Assembly (NCBI GenBank): GCA_024449915.1
Contig: JAMZAV010003270.1
Location: forward strand, 1-64,000
Direction of reading: 5' to 3'
DNA length: 64,000 nt
Source of the DNA: Sweltsa coloradensis
Lineage: Eukaryota; Arthropoda; Insecta; Plecoptera; Chloroperlidae
The notes below the pieces were generated by a model. The model did no database searches. It was not told the DNA's origin and saw only the letters and a list, made by a program, of their open reading frames with translations. Shown here piece after piece: positions 62,791 to 64,000 of this stretch (its first letter is position 1; every line of letters begins with the position of its first letter). The translations under genes were made by a program, and so were the position numbers.

Positions 62791-64000
62791 TGTCGTCCCC
62801 TGGTGGAACAAAGATTGTGATGGCCATAAGGAAAAAGAAAGCAGTTTTGAAAAATTAAAACTTTCCTCATTTGAACATTTAAAAATTCAAGCACAAAGAG
62901 CAAAAACGAGACAAATTATAAAAATAGTAAGAGGCAGTCAGGGCAAGAGTATGTATTTCTATAAATTAAGCCCCTCTTCCACGATGGTGTAAAAAGGGAT
63001 TAAATAAATTAGGGGACGTCAGGTAAACCCCATACCCGCTATCAGGATGGGGGGAAATTTTAGTTACACCCCACAGATGTGGTTTCAGTAGGGGTACACT
63101 TTTTGCTCGGAAAGCAGTAATGCACGATATGATGCAGAATTTCTAGCACACAAGCAGTTGACAAAAGCTCAAAAAATTAATTTTCATCTAAAAAACGATG
63201 AGCCATACACAGAGCGTTCTTTGTGGGAACTCCGTATGGCGTTAGCTCTTTACGTCGCACATTTTTTAAAGACAAAATGCACAACGACATCTTTGTGCAC
63301 CTGACATCCCCATTGGAAGTTATTATTTTTTTTTTTAAAATTTTTTGGGGTTGTCTGACTATTTCCCGATAGTTGGCGAGTGCCATCTTAATTCACCTTT
63401 TTAAAAAAACAAAGATAAATCGATGCCGACTTTATAGCCCATTTTCTTGACAAGTTCTTTTGCAAATTGTTCGAAAAGATATCAAAAAACGACTAAAGTG
63501 GATGTGGGAACCGGTTTTTTGGCGAACGTCCCTGTGGTTTTGTCAAAGTCGTTTCACCATCGACCACTTGGTTTGATTAGAGACGTTTATTCAAGAAGGT
63601 TTTTTGCAAAAAAAATGTCGTTGGGGTGCTTTTTTAATTGAAAAAAACCCACGAAAACAACATGGAGGATAATATACTTCAACGATTCACGAGTGGGGCT
63701 TTAGAGGGCACACCAAAAATTTTTAGAAAAATTTTTAAAAGTAGAATTTTTAAAGTGCGTGTTTTAAAAATGTCTGTCCCGACCGTTTTTCACTGGGAAA
63801 AAGGGTACCACAAGGCTCGGGCTTGTCGGTATCACGTTTGCTATTTGGGAATAAACAGGGGAGTGGGTTGTATCCCAAAGAGCCTATGTCGTCCTATTTT
63901 TAGATGACCGGGGAAACTTCTACAGTCGGTAAAAATTTTCAAAAGTCAAAAACACGTGCAAAGGGATTGAAAAATATAAGTGAATGGGCTCGAAAACGGG
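62790..64000 (+). pseudogene. L copy 4 linker and reverse transcriptase, broken
   Basis: VVPWWNKDCD (62792-62821) marks the conserved linker between endonuclease and RT (PWWN-EC), followed by QRAKTRQIIK (about 62898-62927). RT blocks match copy 1: AEFLAHKQLTKA (about 63137-63172), RPLGLIRDVYSRR-type shadow frame near 63560, GALEGT in the palm (about 63698) and a motif C area near 63890-63910. Motif A and B areas are frameshifted. Confidence 0.72.

Larger units (their letters stand above)
61960..64000 (+). mobile_element. L-family retrotransposon, copy 4 (5' part, runs off the window)
   Basis: The only copy with the endonuclease domain. RT continues to the window end (motif C region at about 63890-63910). 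Many extra bases in homopolymers. Confidence 0.82.

Overview
The window reads as a piece of an invertebrate animal genome (possibly arthropod, but I cannot place it further) made almost wholly of transposable elements. It is AT-rich, has no operon-like gene spacing, and I see no intact host gene or host exon. Everything I can name is a retrotransposon, a SINE-like or composite repeat, or a small inverted-repeat DNA element, and nearly all protein remnants are broken by stops and frameshifts.

Two families dominate. The L family is a non-LTR retrotransposon of the I/Jockey group with an APE-type endonuclease, a reverse transcriptase, an RNase H domain and a Cys-rich C-terminus. Its 3' end closes with a conserved module (core GACCTAACCGGTTGAAGC) and a short (CGT)n tail. 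Longer copies lie at about 690-3590, 19790-23300 (split by a foldback element), 35645-36606, 51122-51882, 57420-60190 and 61960 to the window end, and there are more than twenty tail-only copies. The S family is a SINE-like repeat of about 370 bases: a GGGCCCGGGG head, a GTCGTC/GACGAC stem, a perfect GCTGGT/ACCAGC hairpin, a terminal module (core GACCTAACGGTTGACGCG) that resembles the L module, and an A-rich tail. About 30 whole or partial copies occur. S is very often followed at once by an L tail, and a third sequence (C) often precedes S, so C-S-L-tail looks like one composite non-autonomous element. Every S and L copy I found is on the + strand, while other repeats (B, tRNA-Gly SINE, Q SINE) occur on both strands.

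Layout: 1-3590, a LINE C-terminal fragment and L copy 1; 3591-12120, a poorly recognisable stretch with a large degenerate inverted repeat and one S copy; 12250-19060, a Penelope-like fragment and densely nested S, L, B and tRNA-SINE copies; 19060-23370, a C copy and L copy 2 holding a 1.4 kb foldback element; 23456-26230, a Harbinger-like MITE and two tandem arrays; 27021-32214, a decayed Ty3/gypsy element with both LTRs and a 5-bp target duplication; 32240-44150, S/L/B/tRNA-SINE mosaic; 44150-47223, a C copy carrying two inverted TTAA-flanked MITEs, an L tail and a Penelope fragment; 47224-53500, S copies, an S-derived tandem array, two small inverted-repeat elements and L copy 6; 53573-55690, a SINE split by a 1.9 kb TIR element that holds another; 55690-64000, S and L copies, a hAT-like MITE, a hAT transposase fragment and the 5' part of L copy 4.

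The L machinery could supply the activities used by S and C: the shared 3' end is what such a parasite would need. That link is inferred, not shown. Homopolymer runs and single-base losses in places (48790-49262, 61000-64000) suggest imperfect consensus, so some frameshifts may be technical. Element edges are read by eye and are good to roughly 5-20 bases except where a target duplication fixes them.
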